DNA of 64,000 bases, from contig NZ_SETE01000001.1 of assembly GCF_004152935.1 (NCBI RefSeq), positions 124,001 to 188,000 on the forward strand, read 5' to 3'. Below the pieces are notes generated by a model, which did not search any database, was not told the origin of the DNA, and saw only the letters and a program-made list of their open reading frames with translations. This document shows, piece by piece, positions 29,097 through 38,611 of the stretch. Positions within the stretch are counted from its first letter, which is position 1. The number at the start of each line of letters is the position of its first letter. Made by a program: the position numbers and the translations under genes. This stretch comes from Brumimicrobium glaciale. Lineage in GTDB: Bacteria; Bacteroidota; Bacteroidia; Flavobacteriales_D; Crocinitomicaceae.

Positions 29097-29765
29097 ATGA
29101 AACATCCCATTATTTCCATTTTTGAAGATGCTGCGAATCCAAAAATTGCGAATGAGCAGGGAGCATATATGAAAGAAAGGCATCCGTATTTTGGAATAAA
29201 AACTCCTTATCGAAGAGATCTTCAAAAGCCGTTTTTATTGAAAAGTAATCTTCCAGAAAAGTCAGAAGCTTTTGAAATAGTGAAAGATTTATGGAATGAA
29301 CCGCAAAGAGAACTCCATTATTTTGCACAAGAGTTTTTTGGGAAATACATGAAAACTCTAGAAAAACAAGATCTTGAATTAATAGAATGGATGATTATTC
29401 GTAATTCTTGGTGGGATACCATAGATTTTATAGCAACAAAACCATTGGCAGAATACTTTAAGAAATTTCCTGAAGAAAGAAAAAGTACCGTTGATCGTTG
29501 GCTAGAAACAGATAATATTTGGTTGAAAAGAAGTGCACTTTTGTTTCAGTTGAAATATAAAAAAGATACAGATTCTGAATTACTCAGTTATATTATCCTA
29601 GAATTGGCGGACTCAAAAGGGTTTTTTATCAAAAAAGCAATTGGTTGGATTTTGCGAGAATACGCCAAGACGAATGAAAAATGGGTAATTCGTTTTGTGG
29701 CAGAGAATGAATTGCAACCTTTGTCTAAGCGGGAAGCGGTTAGATTAATTATGAATTATGAGTGA
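29097..29765 (+). CDS. AlkD-like DNA alkylation repair protein
   Basis: The 222-residue product is all-helical with HEAT-like repeats. The conserved block REL..FA...F and the WWDTIDFIATK segment, whose Trp and Asp correspond to the substrate-contacting residues of AlkD glycosylases, are present. AlkD excises N3- and N7-alkylated purines without base flipping. The gene is monocistronic and transcribed away from its neighbours. Confidence 0.85.
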   Translation: MKHPIISIFEDAANPKIANEQGAYMKERHPYFGIKTPYRRDLQKPFLLKSNLPEKSEAFEIVKDLWNEPQRELHYFAQEFFGKYMKTLEKQDLELIEWMIIRNSWWDTIDFIATKPLAEYFKKFPEERKSTVDRWLETDNIWLKRSALLFQLKYKKDTDSELLSYIILELADSKGFFIKKAIGWILREYAKTNEKWVIRFVAENELQPLSKREAVRLIMNYE

Positions 29766-29910
29766 TGAGTTATGAATGCGTGAGACTTGAAAAATGTGGG
29801 TTTTAATGGTTGATTGTAACGTGTGACTTCGTTGCCTTCGACAGGCTATCATTCGCCATAGGCGTCACAGTTAAGGGAAAAGAGTGGCAAGTAAACTTAA
29901 TATCATTAAT

Positions 29911-30015
29911 ATAAAATCCGTGAAAATCCGCGTTGCTTGAAGTTCTGCGGAGCCTGTCGATGCATCTGCGTCATCCCGATTAAAATACGGGACTAAAGTC
30001 CGCGTTCCGTCACCC
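29911..30015. repeat. Dispersed CCGCG-rich intergenic repeat
   Basis: It contains AAAATCCGTG, AAAATCCGCG, CCGCGTTGCTTG and finally GTCCGCGTTCC, in the same order as at 58889-58960. It stands out by high G+C from the surrounding DNA. The repeat includes a small hairpin CCCGATTAAAATACGGG. Confidence 0.5.
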
Positions 30016-30064
30016 TAAAACAATTATCAATTGTCAATTGTCCATTATCAATTATCAATTGCCA

Positions 30065-30535
30065 TTATTCAAATTCAATAATCAATTCACCTTTTTCAAC
30101 AACGGTTTCTTTATCTTTAACTATAGCTTTTACCTTTCCTTCTCCTTCGGCTTTGATCACGTTTTCCATTTTCATTGCTTCTAATGTAAGAAGAGGAGTT
30201 CCTATTGATACTTCATCTCCCACTTCAACTGAGAATTTTAAAATACGACCTGGCATTGGTGATTTTAATTGGTGAAGCTTTCTTACTTTCTTCTTGTCTA
30301 ATCCCATTTTGTGAATCAATTCATCAATCGGACGATCTTTTTTGACTTCGAAAGTTCTTTGATTGACTTTAATTGTCATTTTTTGATCTTCAGTTGCGGC
30401 TTCAACGATTTCTCCATGAAATTTCTTACCCATGAAATGTATCGTAAAATAAGTATCATCAATCCATTCTACTGAGCTGAATCCTTTTTCACCTTTTACT
30501 TCATTTCCGTCAACAATGTATTTCGTTTCTACCAT
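30065..30535 (-). CDS. Biotin/lipoyl attachment (biotin carboxyl carrier) protein
   Basis: With the start at ATG 30535 the product has 156 residues; an in-frame TTG at 30556 is possible but less likely. The C-terminal biotinyl domain (about 88-156) contains SPMPGRI and the biotinylation motif EAMKMEN with Lys122 as acceptor. Such proteins are the carrier subunits of acyl-CoA, propionyl-CoA or pyruvate-type carboxylases. No carboxylase gene is adjacent, so the partner must be encoded elsewhere. Confidence 0.9.
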   Translation of the reverse strand: MVETKYIVDGNEVKGEKGFSSVEWIDDTYFTIHFMGKKFHGEIVEAATEDQKMTIKVNQRTFEVKKDRPIDELIHKMGLDKKKVRKLHQLKSPMPGRILKFSVEVGDEVSIGTPLLTLEAMKMENVIKAEGEGKVKAIVKDKETVVEKGELIIEFE

Positions 30536-30562
30536 TTTCTGATTTTTAATAGTCAATCTTTA

Positions 30563-30570
30563 CAAATATA
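30563..30570 (-). promoter_or_regulatory. Promoter -7 box of the biotin-carrier gene
   Basis: TATATTTG on the minus strand predicts transcription start near 30557 and a leader of about 20 bases to the ATG at 30535. This supports the ATG over the TTG start at 30556. Confidence 0.5.
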
Positions 30571-30732
30571 ATTTTTCTAGTTGAAATCGAAGAGCATAAT
30601 CTCACCATCTGTGGAATAATTTTCAATCTTTATCTATAAAGAGAGCCATACTTACAAGTTTTAGTCTGCAAATCGATTAAAATTACGATTTTTGCCTTTT
30701 CGCTTAATAATTTATACAAAGAATCAATTTTT

Positions 30733-33402
30733 ATGAAAAGAATATTCACAGTTATTGTATCCATAGGGTTAATGTACTCTTGTGGAACGAGTAAAGGGAA
30801 ATCTTCGGAGGAAATCGTCAAAGAGCAATCTGGAAATGTTTCTGAAAATGATGGAGAAATTATCAAGAACGCTTCTTCTGCTATTTCTACGGAAGAAATT
30901 ATCGAAAGAGCTCATTATAATCCTTCAGCAACAATTCTAACTGGATTGAAGCACACAAAATTGGAGGTGAATTTTATGTGGGAAAAATCTCAAATGAATG
31001 GAATTGCAACATTAACTTGCTCTCCTCATTTTTATTCAACAGATAGTTTGATTCTCGACGCAAAAGCAATGGAAATTCATTCTGTAAAATTGAATGGAAA
31101 AGAGTTGAAATATAAATACAATGACGCTAATTTTTTGAGAATAAAACTCGATAAAGAGTATGCTAGAGATGAAGAATATACTGTTGTGATACATTATATC
31201 GCTAAACCAGAAGATAAATTAGAAGGCGGTTCTAGTGCAATTAGCAGCGATAAAGGATTGTATTTTATTAATCCAAAAGGAGAAAATAAAGATCAAATGC
31301 CACAAATTTGGACACAAGGAGAAACAGAAGCGAGTTCAGTTTGGTTTCCTACAATTGACCGTCCAAATCAGAATACAACACAAGAAATTTACATAACGGT
31401 TGAAGACAAATACAAGACTTTATCTAACGGTAAATTTATGTCTGCAACAAAAAATGCTGACGGAACAAGAACAGATTATTGGAAGCAAGATTTGCCGCAC
31501 GTTCCTTATTTATTCATGATGGCGGTTGGAGAATTTTCTGTTGTTGAAGATGCTTATACAAAACCTGACGGAACAGTAATTCCATTGCATTATTATGTTG
31601 AGCCAGAATGGGAAGAACACGCACAAGCAATTTTTGGTGAAACACCTACGATGATTGAATTTTTCTCGGAATTATTGGGTGTAGATTACAAATGGGATAA
31701 ATACCATCAAGTTGTTGTTAGAGAATATGTTTCTGGAGCGATGGAAAATACCGGTGCTGTAGTTTTTGGTGATTTTGTTTATCAAACGAAAAGAGAATTA
31801 ATCGACGGAAACAATCACTCAATTATTGCACATGAGTTGTTTCACCACTGGTTTGGAAATTTAGTGACTTGTGAAAGTTGGTCAAATCTTCCGTTAAATG
31901 AAGCTTTTGCAAACTATTCTCAATATTTATGGGACGAGGAATTTAGTGGAAGAGATCACGCAGATTATGTTGCAGAAAAAGAAGCCGATGGTTATTTCCA
32001 ATCTTCAAAACAAATGGGTTATCACGACATGATTTGGTTTGATTATGAAGACAAGGAAGATATGTTTGATGCACATTCTTACAACAAAGGAGGTAGAATC
32101 TTGCACATGTTACGCTATTATCTTGGAGACGATGCATTTTTTGCAGGACTAAATAAATACCTTACTGACAATGCTTTTCAACCAGTAGAAATCCATCATT
32201 TGCGTTTGGCTTTTGAAGAAGTTGCTGGAGAAGATTTGAATTGGTTTTTTGAACAATGGTTTTTATCCGCTTATCATCCAAAACTAGATATTTCCCAGGA
32301 TATTTCTGAAGGGAAGGTAACAGTGAATATCAATCAAACACAAGATTTAGAATTAGCGCCCTTATATAAATTACCGATGAAAATTGGTGTTTATGCTAAC
32401 GGAAAAAAAGAATCTTTTGAAGTAGTTGTAGATAAAAATATCAACTCATTCACTTTTGATTTCGAGGGAGAATTAGAAAACATCATTGTTGACGAAGACA
32501 GAACATTGCTGGGCGTTTTTACTCACAAAAAGCCCCGTGAATGGTATGTGCACCAGTATTACAATGCACCACGTTATAAGGACAGAGAAAAAGCAATTAC
32601 CTATGGAACGCGTTTGCAAGCACCAGAAGGGAAACAATTGATTTTGGATGCCTTGGAAGATGATTTTTGGTATATCCGTCAATTGGCAATTTCAAAATTG
32701 GATAAATTAGGAGCAGACAAAAAGCCAGCTGTTTTTGAATACTTGAAAACCATGGCAACATCTGATGAGAATTCGCAAGTTCGATCAGCAGCAATCAATG
32801 CTCTATCAAGTGATTTTTTCAAAGCGGAATTTGAAGGAAAAACACGTGTGATTCTAATTGAGACTATTGAAAAAGACAGTTCATATTTAGTTGTTTCAAG
32901 TGCTTTGAATGGATTAACCAAAGGAACCAAAAATGATGTTGACAAAGTTTTGAAATTGGCAAAAGACTTAGAGAATGAACGTTCTTCTGCTTTGAAAGGT
33001 CAATTAATCGGTATTTATAAGAATTACGGTGATGAAACCAATTTGGAATTTATGTCTCATGCCATAACTAGCGGAGCAGTTACTGGATACGATGCTATTG
33101 GAGGTGTTTTAAATTATACCGCTTTCTATAAAGAACAAGATGTAAAAACGAGAATGAAATATTTCTATGTTTTAGAACAACTTTCTGACAATGGAGGAGC
33201 TTATGTAAATGCCGTCTTGCCAATGGCGCTAACGAATCTGGTAAGAGGAGAAGATGTAGTAATGAGTAATTTAGAAAAGGAATCAGCAGCGTTAGAAAAA
33301 GCAGGTAAAACTGGAGAAGCAACTGTTATTCAAGGAAGGATTGATCAAGAAAAGAAATATATGAAAAAACTTATGGAATTGATTGACCTTTTAGCGGAGT
33401 AG
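30733..33402 (+). CDS. M1-family aminopeptidase lipoprotein
   Basis: The 889-residue gluzincin peptidase has lipobox LMYSC (Cys17), an N-terminal beta domain, the substrate motif GAMEN at 335-339, and the zinc site HELFH at 367-371 with the third ligand Glu390. A C-terminal HEAT-like helical region (about 620-889) follows. It probably trims peptides in the periplasm or at the surface for nutrition. Convergent or tandem neighbours are unrelated, and a strong hairpin terminator follows. Confidence 0.93.
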   Translation: MKRIFTVIVSIGLMYSCGTSKGKSSEEIVKEQSGNVSENDGEIIKNASSAISTEEIIERAHYNPSATILTGLKHTKLEVNFMWEKSQMNGIATLTCSPHFYSTDSLILDAKAMEIHSVKLNGKELKYKYNDANFLRIKLDKEYARDEEYTVVIHYIAKPEDKLEGGSSAISSDKGLYFINPKGENKDQMPQIWTQGETEASSVWFPTIDRPNQNTTQEIYITVEDKYKTLSNGKFMSATKNADGTRTDYWKQDLPHVPYLFMMAVGEFSVVEDAYTKPDGTVIPLHYYVEPEWEEHAQAIFGETPTMIEFFSELLGVDYKWDKYHQVVVREYVSGAMENTGAVVFGDFVYQTKRELIDGNNHSIIAHELFHHWFGNLVTCESWSNLPLNEAFANYSQYLWDEEFSGRDHADYVAEKEADGYFQSSKQMGYHDMIWFDYEDKEDMFDAHSYNKGGRILHMLRYYLGDDAFFAGLNKYLTDNAFQPVEIHHLRLAFEEVAGEDLNWFFEQWFLSAYHPKLDISQDISEGKVTVNINQTQDLELAPLYKLPMKIGVYANGKKESFEVVVDKNINSFTFDFEGELENIIVDEDRTLLGVFTHKKPREWYVHQYYNAPRYKDREKAITYGTRLQAPEGKQLILDALEDDFWYIRQLAISKLDKLGADKKPAVFEYLKTMATSDENSQVRSAAINALSSDFFKAEFEGKTRVILIETIEKDSSYLVVSSALNGLTKGTKNDVDKVLKLAKDLENERSSALKGQLIGIYKNYGDETNLEFMSHAITSGAVTGYDAIGGVLNYTAFYKEQDVKTRMKYFYVLEQLSDNGGAYVNAVLPMALTNLVRGEDVVMSNLEKESAALEKAGKTGEATVIQGRIDQEKKYMKKLMELIDLLAE

Positions 33403-33438
33403 CGCATTAATCAAATGAGTTTTTCTTTTTAAAGGAAA

Positions 33439-33478
33439 TAAAAAACCGTCTTGACTTTTAAATCTTGACGGTTTTTTT
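33439..33478 (+). terminator. Rho-independent terminator after the M1 peptidase gene
   Basis: The arms AAAAACCGTC and GACGGTTTTT are followed by T residues. The loop region shares CGACTTTTA-like sequence with the terminator at 34171, so the two are duplicates. Confidence 0.85.
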
Positions 33479-33529
33479 ATGCCATATTATTTTTGAATTT
33501 TTCACAGCAATTCTCCGTCTTACTTGCAC

Positions 33530-33600
33530 TTTCATTAAGAATTCTAACCACTCTTTCTTTCAAAAATAACCGTCGTTTTTGATTTCATCAATAAGAAAAA
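33530..33600 (-). pseudogene. Relic of a transglutaminase-gene 3' end
   Basis: The minus strand encodes a short tail (KSKTTVIFERK, then stop) that parallels the last residues of the transglutaminase gene at 34275 (RPKTTFTFERKK). The neighbouring bases, including the CGTC hairpin terminator, are also shared. It looks like the remnant of a tandem copy whose body has been lost. Confidence 0.4.
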
Positions 33601-33654
33601 AATGCACTTTAGTGTATCCCGCTTTAGCTTCTAAAGTCCTTTATATTGAACAAT

Positions 33655-33712
33655 AGATTTTAGATGTTAGACACTTTGTCTTTTTTTGTCTAACGTCTAA
33701 CGTCTAAAATCT
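33655..33712. repeat. Long hairpin with tandem GTCTAAC units
   Basis: Eighteen-base arms AGATTTTAGATGTTAGAC and GTCTAACGTCTAAAATCT pair with one G-T. The right side contains repeated 7-mers GTCTAAC/CGTCTAA, and a further degenerate copy continues to 33726. Function unknown. Confidence 0.55.
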
Positions 33713-33866
33713 AATGTCTAACATCTCATTCCATAGTAATTCAGTTTTATAAACTCAAAATGAAAACAATTAGATTTGAATGTTAGTTATGGTCAGATAA
33801 ATGACATATCTAATCATATCTTACGTAGATCCTCTATTAGTCGTATATTTATAAAAAACTATAATT

Positions 33867-34154
33867 ATGAAAAGAGTTACAAGAAAAGTACAAACAGTTT
33901 TGATGGCAACTTTGTTTTTTGGTTTAACTGCAGGTTTAACTGCTTGTGGAGCAACTACGGATGTTGATACTGAAGAATTGAAAACGGAAACAGAGCATCC
34001 AACATCAGAAAGTGAAGAGCATCCAGCGGCGGAGTCTGAAGAACATCCAGCAGCAGAGTCTGAGGAGCATCCAGCAGCGGAAAGCGAAGAGCACCCAGCA
34101 GCTACTAAGGAAGAACATCCAGCAGCTAAAAAAGAAGAGCATCCTTCAAAATAA
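33867..34154 (+). CDS. Small lipoprotein with seven EHPAAESE-type octapeptide repeats
   Basis: The 95-residue product has a lipoprotein signal peptide (LTAGLTAC, Cys27) and then almost only repeats of eight residues (E-H-P-A-A-E/K-S/K-E) from residue 43 to the end. The DNA repeats in 24-base units. The mature protein is acidic, His- and Pro-rich and likely disordered; metal binding through the His residues is possible but unproven. The reverse strand is also open here but encodes only the mirror of the repeat. A strong terminator follows at 34171. Confidence 0.75.
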   Translation: MKRVTRKVQTVLMATLFFGLTAGLTACGATTDVDTEELKTETEHPTSESEEHPAAESEEHPAAESEEHPAAESEEHPAATKEEHPAAKKEEHPSK

Positions 34155-34170
34155 GATTTAAAACTCAAAT

Positions 34171-34212
34171 AAAAAAAACCGTCTCGACTTTTACGTCAAG
34201 ACGGTTTTTTTA
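34171..34212. terminator. Bidirectional rho-independent terminator
   Basis: Twelve-base perfect arms AAAAAACCGTCT and AGACGGTTTTTT lie between the convergent repeat-lipoprotein gene and the transglutaminase gene. A-tract and T-tract on either side allow function in both directions. Confidence 0.85.
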
Positions 34213-34274
34213 TATCATGTAATTTAAAGTCGAATCTAGCTGCGCTGCAGTTGCAATACTGCACAGCGCTTCAA

Positions 34275-35660
34275 TTAAGAATTCTTCTCCTTCTTTCTTT
34301 CAAAAGTAAAAGTCGTTTTTGGTCTCACAATAAACTCATCTATTTCCATTACAGGATAAGCCAAAAAGTTTATTTCTCCTGAAGCTGGACCAGGATTAAA
34401 TTTGATGTCTCTTCCTCTAGAAAGTTCAATTCTATTTGCTCCGTGATGTCCGAAATAATAAGTGGACAATGCAGTATATTTATTTGCTTCACTAATGTCA
34501 ACTGGCCACCATTTTCCTTCTGCATAAAACTCAGCCCAACAATGATATCCATTAATTCCTCCTTCGTCTCTGTCAGATGGAATAGAAGCTCCAATGGCAA
34601 AACGTGCAGGAATATCTACAGATCTTGCCAATGCGATAAAGTAGGAATGGAATTCACTGCAGTTTCCACTTTGTGCGTCACACGCGTAAACTGCATCTCC
34701 AGTTCCGTAAGTTCCTTCTTCATTTTTAATGTATTTCATACTGTCGATAACGTAATCATACAAAGCTCTGGCTTTAATTAATGGATCATTCTTTGTCTTA
34801 TTTCCGATCGCAAATAATGCGATTTCCTTGAATTGATCTCCAACAGGAATCAATGTATTTGCTTTTAAATATTGATTTAAATCTTCTCCTTTTTTGGCTT
34901 TATATGGACTTTTTTCTAGTCGTTTAACGCTATATGAAATCGCAATTTCTTTGTGACTGTGGCGCTCATCCAGCTTTAAGTAAAGAACTTTATTTCCAAA
35001 TTGATCATCTGTTAAGTATTTTTCTTTTGTTGGGATATTTACAGAAAGCATTTTGACATCTTGAAATTGATCTGACTCAGCAATTGGAATCCAAATTTCT
35101 CCTTTTCCATCAATTTTCGGTAGCATTACTTTGTAGTAAAATTCAAATTCATCCTCCCCTTCAACAACGCCTAACAAATCTCCTCCAGCATTTTTAATTG
35201 GAACAATCGACCATGTTTTGTCATTTTTATCTTGTTTCCATGAATAAAATGGCTTTCCATTTAACTTGTGAATATCTGTTCTCACAACATTCATGTTATC
35301 TTCTGTTCCCTCAAGGAAAAAATCAACATCATAAATATCTCCTTTATCGTCTGCTAAATCAACACAAGCAAAATAACTTCCAGGGCCAAGGTGAGATAAG
35401 TATTCCGTGTGAACCCTCACCAAACGTAAATCTAAATCAAGTGAATCATTTTTTATATTAAATGTACCTCCAGATTTTTCAGTAGTTTCTAGAATGTACT
35501 TTTTAATTCCCTCTTCAATTTTTTCAATCGAAACTTTTTTCTCTACTGGTTTAGATTCTTCTTGAGCAATTGTTTCAGTCTCTTCTTTTGTTTCAGAATT
35601 ACAACTGAATAAAAGTGAACTTCCAATAAAAAGCGAAATGATAAAAGATTTTATGTTCAT
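34275..35660 (-). CDS. Transglutaminase-like domain lipoprotein
   Basis: The 461-residue product has a lipoprotein signal (SSLLFSC) and an acidic linker. In the second half is a transglutaminase-like fold with the triad: Cys in GNCSEFHSYF, His in NGYHCWAEFY, and Asp in WWPVDISEA. These domains in bacteria are usually peptidases or amide-modifying enzymes. It stands alone on the minus strand and its substrate is unknown. Confidence 0.88.
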   Translation of the reverse strand: MNIKSFIISLFIGSSLLFSCNSETKEETETIAQEESKPVEKKVSIEKIEEGIKKYILETTEKSGGTFNIKNDSLDLDLRLVRVHTEYLSHLGPGSYFACVDLADDKGDIYDVDFFLEGTEDNMNVVRTDIHKLNGKPFYSWKQDKNDKTWSIVPIKNAGGDLLGVVEGEDEFEFYYKVMLPKIDGKGEIWIPIAESDQFQDVKMLSVNIPTKEKYLTDDQFGNKVLYLKLDERHSHKEIAISYSVKRLEKSPYKAKKGEDLNQYLKANTLIPVGDQFKEIALFAIGNKTKNDPLIKARALYDYVIDSMKYIKNEEGTYGTGDAVYACDAQSGNCSEFHSYFIALARSVDIPARFAIGASIPSDRDEGGINGYHCWAEFYAEGKWWPVDISEANKYTALSTYYFGHHGANRIELSRGRDIKFNPGPASGEINFLAYPVMEIDEFIVRPKTTFTFERKKEKNS

Positions 35661-35862
35661 ATAAGTATTTTTAAGTCAAGTAAAAGTAAAGAAATCTTAG
35701 CGCAAGTAGACTATATAGTGTCACTCATTCTTTAAATCAATGTGTTTTGTATTCTATTAACAGATCAAAGTCTATTTTAGTTCGATAATTTGTTCTCAAA
35801 TTACTTTCATTATTATCCTACCGAATCGACTATTTTCAAAACACTATCCAACATCTTTTTAC

Positions 35863-35870
35863 TACCTTTG
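35863..35870 (+). promoter_or_regulatory. Promoter -7 box abutting the ABC-F start codon
   Basis: TACCTTTG matches TAnnTTTG exactly and is followed by CGGC and the ATG at 35875, so the mRNA is predicted to start at or next to the start codon. Confidence 0.55.
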
Positions 35871-35874
35871 CGGC

Positions 35875-37842
35875 ATGATTAATATCGAAAATTTAAGCTT
35901 TCACTTACCACAGGGGTATTTATTTAAAGAAGTCAGTTTGCAAATTAACGCTGGCGATAAAATTGGTCTTGTCGGAAAGAACGGTGCTGGGAAGTCTACT
36001 TTACTGCGTTTACTTGCGGGAAGAGAACAACCAACAGACGGGAGAATCCACAAAATTAAAGATTCCACCATTGGTTATTTGACTCAGGATATCGTAATTG
36101 ATACCAATCAAAGTGTGTTTGATTACTTGGATTTTTCGAATGTAGAATTGAATAGAATTCGAACTCAAATTGACGATATTAATCACCAATTAACTACAAG
36201 AACAGATTACGAAACTGATTCTTTCCTTCAACTATTAGATGATTTGAATTTTGCCAACGAACAATTTAATTTGTTTGAAGGTTATCAATGGGAAGAAAAA
36301 ATTAACTCTACGCTCCTAGGTTTAGGATTCCAAGAAAGTGTTTTTACTAAGCCATTGAATCAATTTTCTGGAGGTTGGAAAATGCGTGCTGAATTGGCAC
36401 GAATTCTAATCAATAATCCTTCGGTTTTATTACTGGATGAGCCAACAAATCACTTGGATATTATTTCAATTGGTTGGTTAGAAACGTATTTAAAACGTTT
36501 TGAAGGAGCATTAATCACTATTTCTCACGACCGTTATTTCTTGGATAACGTTACTAAGAAAACATTAGAGATTACAAAAGGTAAAATCTTGAACTTCCCT
36601 TATCCTTATTCTATTTATAAAGAAAGAAGAGCGGAGGAAATTGAAGTTTTAATCAACGCACAAAAACAACAAGAAAAAGAAATCAAACGTACTGAAGAGC
36701 TTATTGATAAGTTCCGTGCAAAAGCAAGTAAAGCTTCATTCGCTCAGTCATTGATGAAGAAATTAGATAAAACAGAGCTTATTGAAGTAGAAACGGATGA
36801 GGTCTCTTCAATGAGAATTAACTTTCCGTTAAGTGTTCAGCCTGGAAAAGCTGTTCTGGATATGGAACACTTGGGGAAATCTTACGGTGATTTAAATCTT
36901 TTCAAAGAAATAAACTTATCAGTTGGAAGAGGAGAGAAAATCGCATTACTTGGACCAAACGGTGTGGGTAAATCGACTTTGTTGAAGCGTATAATGAAAT
37001 CCGAAGATGGAGAAGGAACTGTAACTTACGGACATAATGTTGAGGTAACTTATTTCGCTCAAGATCAAGCGGATAAATTGAATCCAAAATTGACTGTTTA
37101 CGAAACGGTTGATTTAGTTGCTAAAGGAGAGATCCGTAAACAATTGCGTTCTATTTTAGGAGCGTTTCTGTTCAGTGGAGAAGATGTAGATAAACAAGTT
37201 GGAGTATTGTCAGGAGGGGAAAGAACAAGACTGGCATTGTGTCAATTGTTGTTGAGTCCGTCGAATGTATTAATTCTCGATGAGCCAACCAATCACTTGG
37301 ATATCCAAAGTAAGTCTGTTTTAAAACAAGCTTTGATACAATACGAAGGAACATTTATTATCGTTTCTCACGACCGTGAATTCTTAGAGGGATTAACGAA
37401 TAGAATTTGGGATATTGAGAACAAAGGTTTGAAAATTCACCATTACACTGTTCAAGAATATTTGTCTAAGAAATCTGAAGCATTCGAACAAGCGCAGCAA
37501 CTAGGAAAAAGCAATAAAAACAAAGCCAAAGATGCTGCGAAAGAAGCCGCTGCTGAAAAGGAAAGGGTGAAAGAAGCCGCAAAACCAGTACTTTCTTACG
37601 AAGAAGAAAAAGAACAAAAGAAAGAAGTTAGCCGTTTGAAAAATGCAGTGCGTAAGGCAGAACAACGCATAGAAAAACTAGAATCCGAAATCAAGCAAAT
37701 GAACAAAATTGTCGCAGATCTTGATTACTCCGACGAAGAAAAAGCCGCAAAAACATTGAAAGAATATGATGCGTTAAAAACTGAATTGGATGAGGTGATG
37801 CAAGCTTGGGAAGCGGATACGGAAGCTTTAGAGATAGCATAA
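35875..37842 (+). CDS. ABC-F family ATPase
   Basis: The 655-residue soluble protein has two ABC domains and no membrane segments. It has Walker A GKNGAGKST (about 35-43) and GPNGVGKST (about 361), the signatures FSGGWKMR and LSGGERTR, Walker B LLLDEPTNHLD twice, the interdomain linker (about 240-310), and a C-terminal coiled coil (about 570-655). ABC-F proteins act on ribosomes, as translation factors or in antibiotic protection. The layout with a C-terminal coiled coil is like the Uup/EttA-type housekeeping members. Confidence 0.93.
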   Translation: MINIENLSFHLPQGYLFKEVSLQINAGDKIGLVGKNGAGKSTLLRLLAGREQPTDGRIHKIKDSTIGYLTQDIVIDTNQSVFDYLDFSNVELNRIRTQIDDINHQLTTRTDYETDSFLQLLDDLNFANEQFNLFEGYQWEEKINSTLLGLGFQESVFTKPLNQFSGGWKMRAELARILINNPSVLLLDEPTNHLDIISIGWLETYLKRFEGALITISHDRYFLDNVTKKTLEITKGKILNFPYPYSIYKERRAEEIEVLINAQKQQEKEIKRTEELIDKFRAKASKASFAQSLMKKLDKTELIEVETDEVSSMRINFPLSVQPGKAVLDMEHLGKSYGDLNLFKEINLSVGRGEKIALLGPNGVGKSTLLKRIMKSEDGEGTVTYGHNVEVTYFAQDQADKLNPKLTVYETVDLVAKGEIRKQLRSILGAFLFSGEDVDKQVGVLSGGERTRLALCQLLLSPSNVLILDEPTNHLDIQSKSVLKQALIQYEGTFIIVSHDREFLEGLTNRIWDIENKGLKIHHYTVQEYLSKKSEAFEQAQQLGKSNKNKAKDAAKEAAAEKERVKEAAKPVLSYEEEKEQKKEVSRLKNAVRKAEQRIEKLESEIKQMNKIVADLDYSDEEKAAKTLKEYDALKTELDEVMQAWEADTEALEIA

Positions 37843-37901
37843 CTCAATTACGAATCGTTGAATTACGAATTGGGATTCTAAATTTAATGATTAGGCGTGT
37901 T

Positions 37902-38075
37902 AAAATTTAACCGCAAAGAACACAAAGTAGGCGCAAAGTTCGCTGAGTTTTAAAGAGAAAAACCCAAAATCCTCAATTGATAACTCCTCAAAACTCAATA
38001 CTCACACTCAATACTGTAAATTCTAAAGTTGACTAAGCGCAGCAAAAGTCAATTTTAGAATTTACATCGTTGTCA
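37902..38075 (+). repeat. 174-bp repeat, copy 1, with palindromic end
   Basis: Nearly identical in length and sequence to 42630-42803. It begins AAAATTTAACCGC, contains GGCGCAAAGTTCGCTGAG and CTCAATACTCACACTC, and ends in a 17-base inverted repeat (TAAATTCTAAAGTTGAC at 38017-38033, its complement at 38048-38064, one G-T change). A degenerate version is at 40008-40317. No coding potential. Confidence 0.7.
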
Positions 38076-38335
38076 ATATAGGTTTTTAATTGTCAGGAAT
38101 CCAGGCTGTAAACGTCGGGTTGACTGTAGTTAAAAACAAGCACAACTCAGTATTTGTAGTTTTCTTGCAAAGACTAATTAAAAGGCAATTAATTACTCAA
38201 ATTAAGCGCATTGAATTATGTTAAAGTATGACTAAAATTTGGTGGTTTAAAATTCTGCAATTATAATTGTATTGATCTAAAGATTTTGTTAAAGGGTTCT
38301 GCAACTTTTTTAAACCAATAATACACTATTAATAT

Positions 38336-38611
38336 ATTAGAATCCACTACCAAGAAATGAATTTCGCTCCAAACGGTAATATTACAGATAAAACCGATGC
38401 TGGTGACTATGGATATCATCCAACAAAACTAAATGCAGTTACGGACGTAACAAATAACAATCAAAACATCAGTTTACTGACACAAGACATTACATACAAT
38501 GCCTTTAACAAAGCTGCAAATATAACAGAAGGCGACTACACCCTTCAATTCCAATACGGACACGACAAGCAACGCCGAAAAACAACTTTCTACGACCAAA
38601 ACAATCTTGCC
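38336..38611 (+). pseudogene. RHS-repeat protein fragment
   Basis: The open frame reads HYQEMNFAPNGNITDKT, then YHPTKLNAVTDV and a stretch ITYNAFNKAANITEG...FQYGHDKQRRKT, which is the core of RHS/YD-repeat polymorphic-toxin proteins. Neither the long upstream RHS body nor the downstream cage-closing repeat is present. At 38612 the frame runs directly into an unrelated lipoprotein start. It is a short relic of a much larger gene. Confidence 0.65.

Noticed and set aside
33993..34150. CRISPR-like array
   Set aside because: The 24-base units are contiguous, without spacers, and in frame within a lipoprotein gene. No cas genes are present in the window.
33821..34168. 115-codon minus-strand ORF with SSLAAGCSS repeats
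   Set aside because: It is the mirror of the tandem repeat in the lipoprotein gene at 33867, which has a signal peptide, lipobox and terminator.
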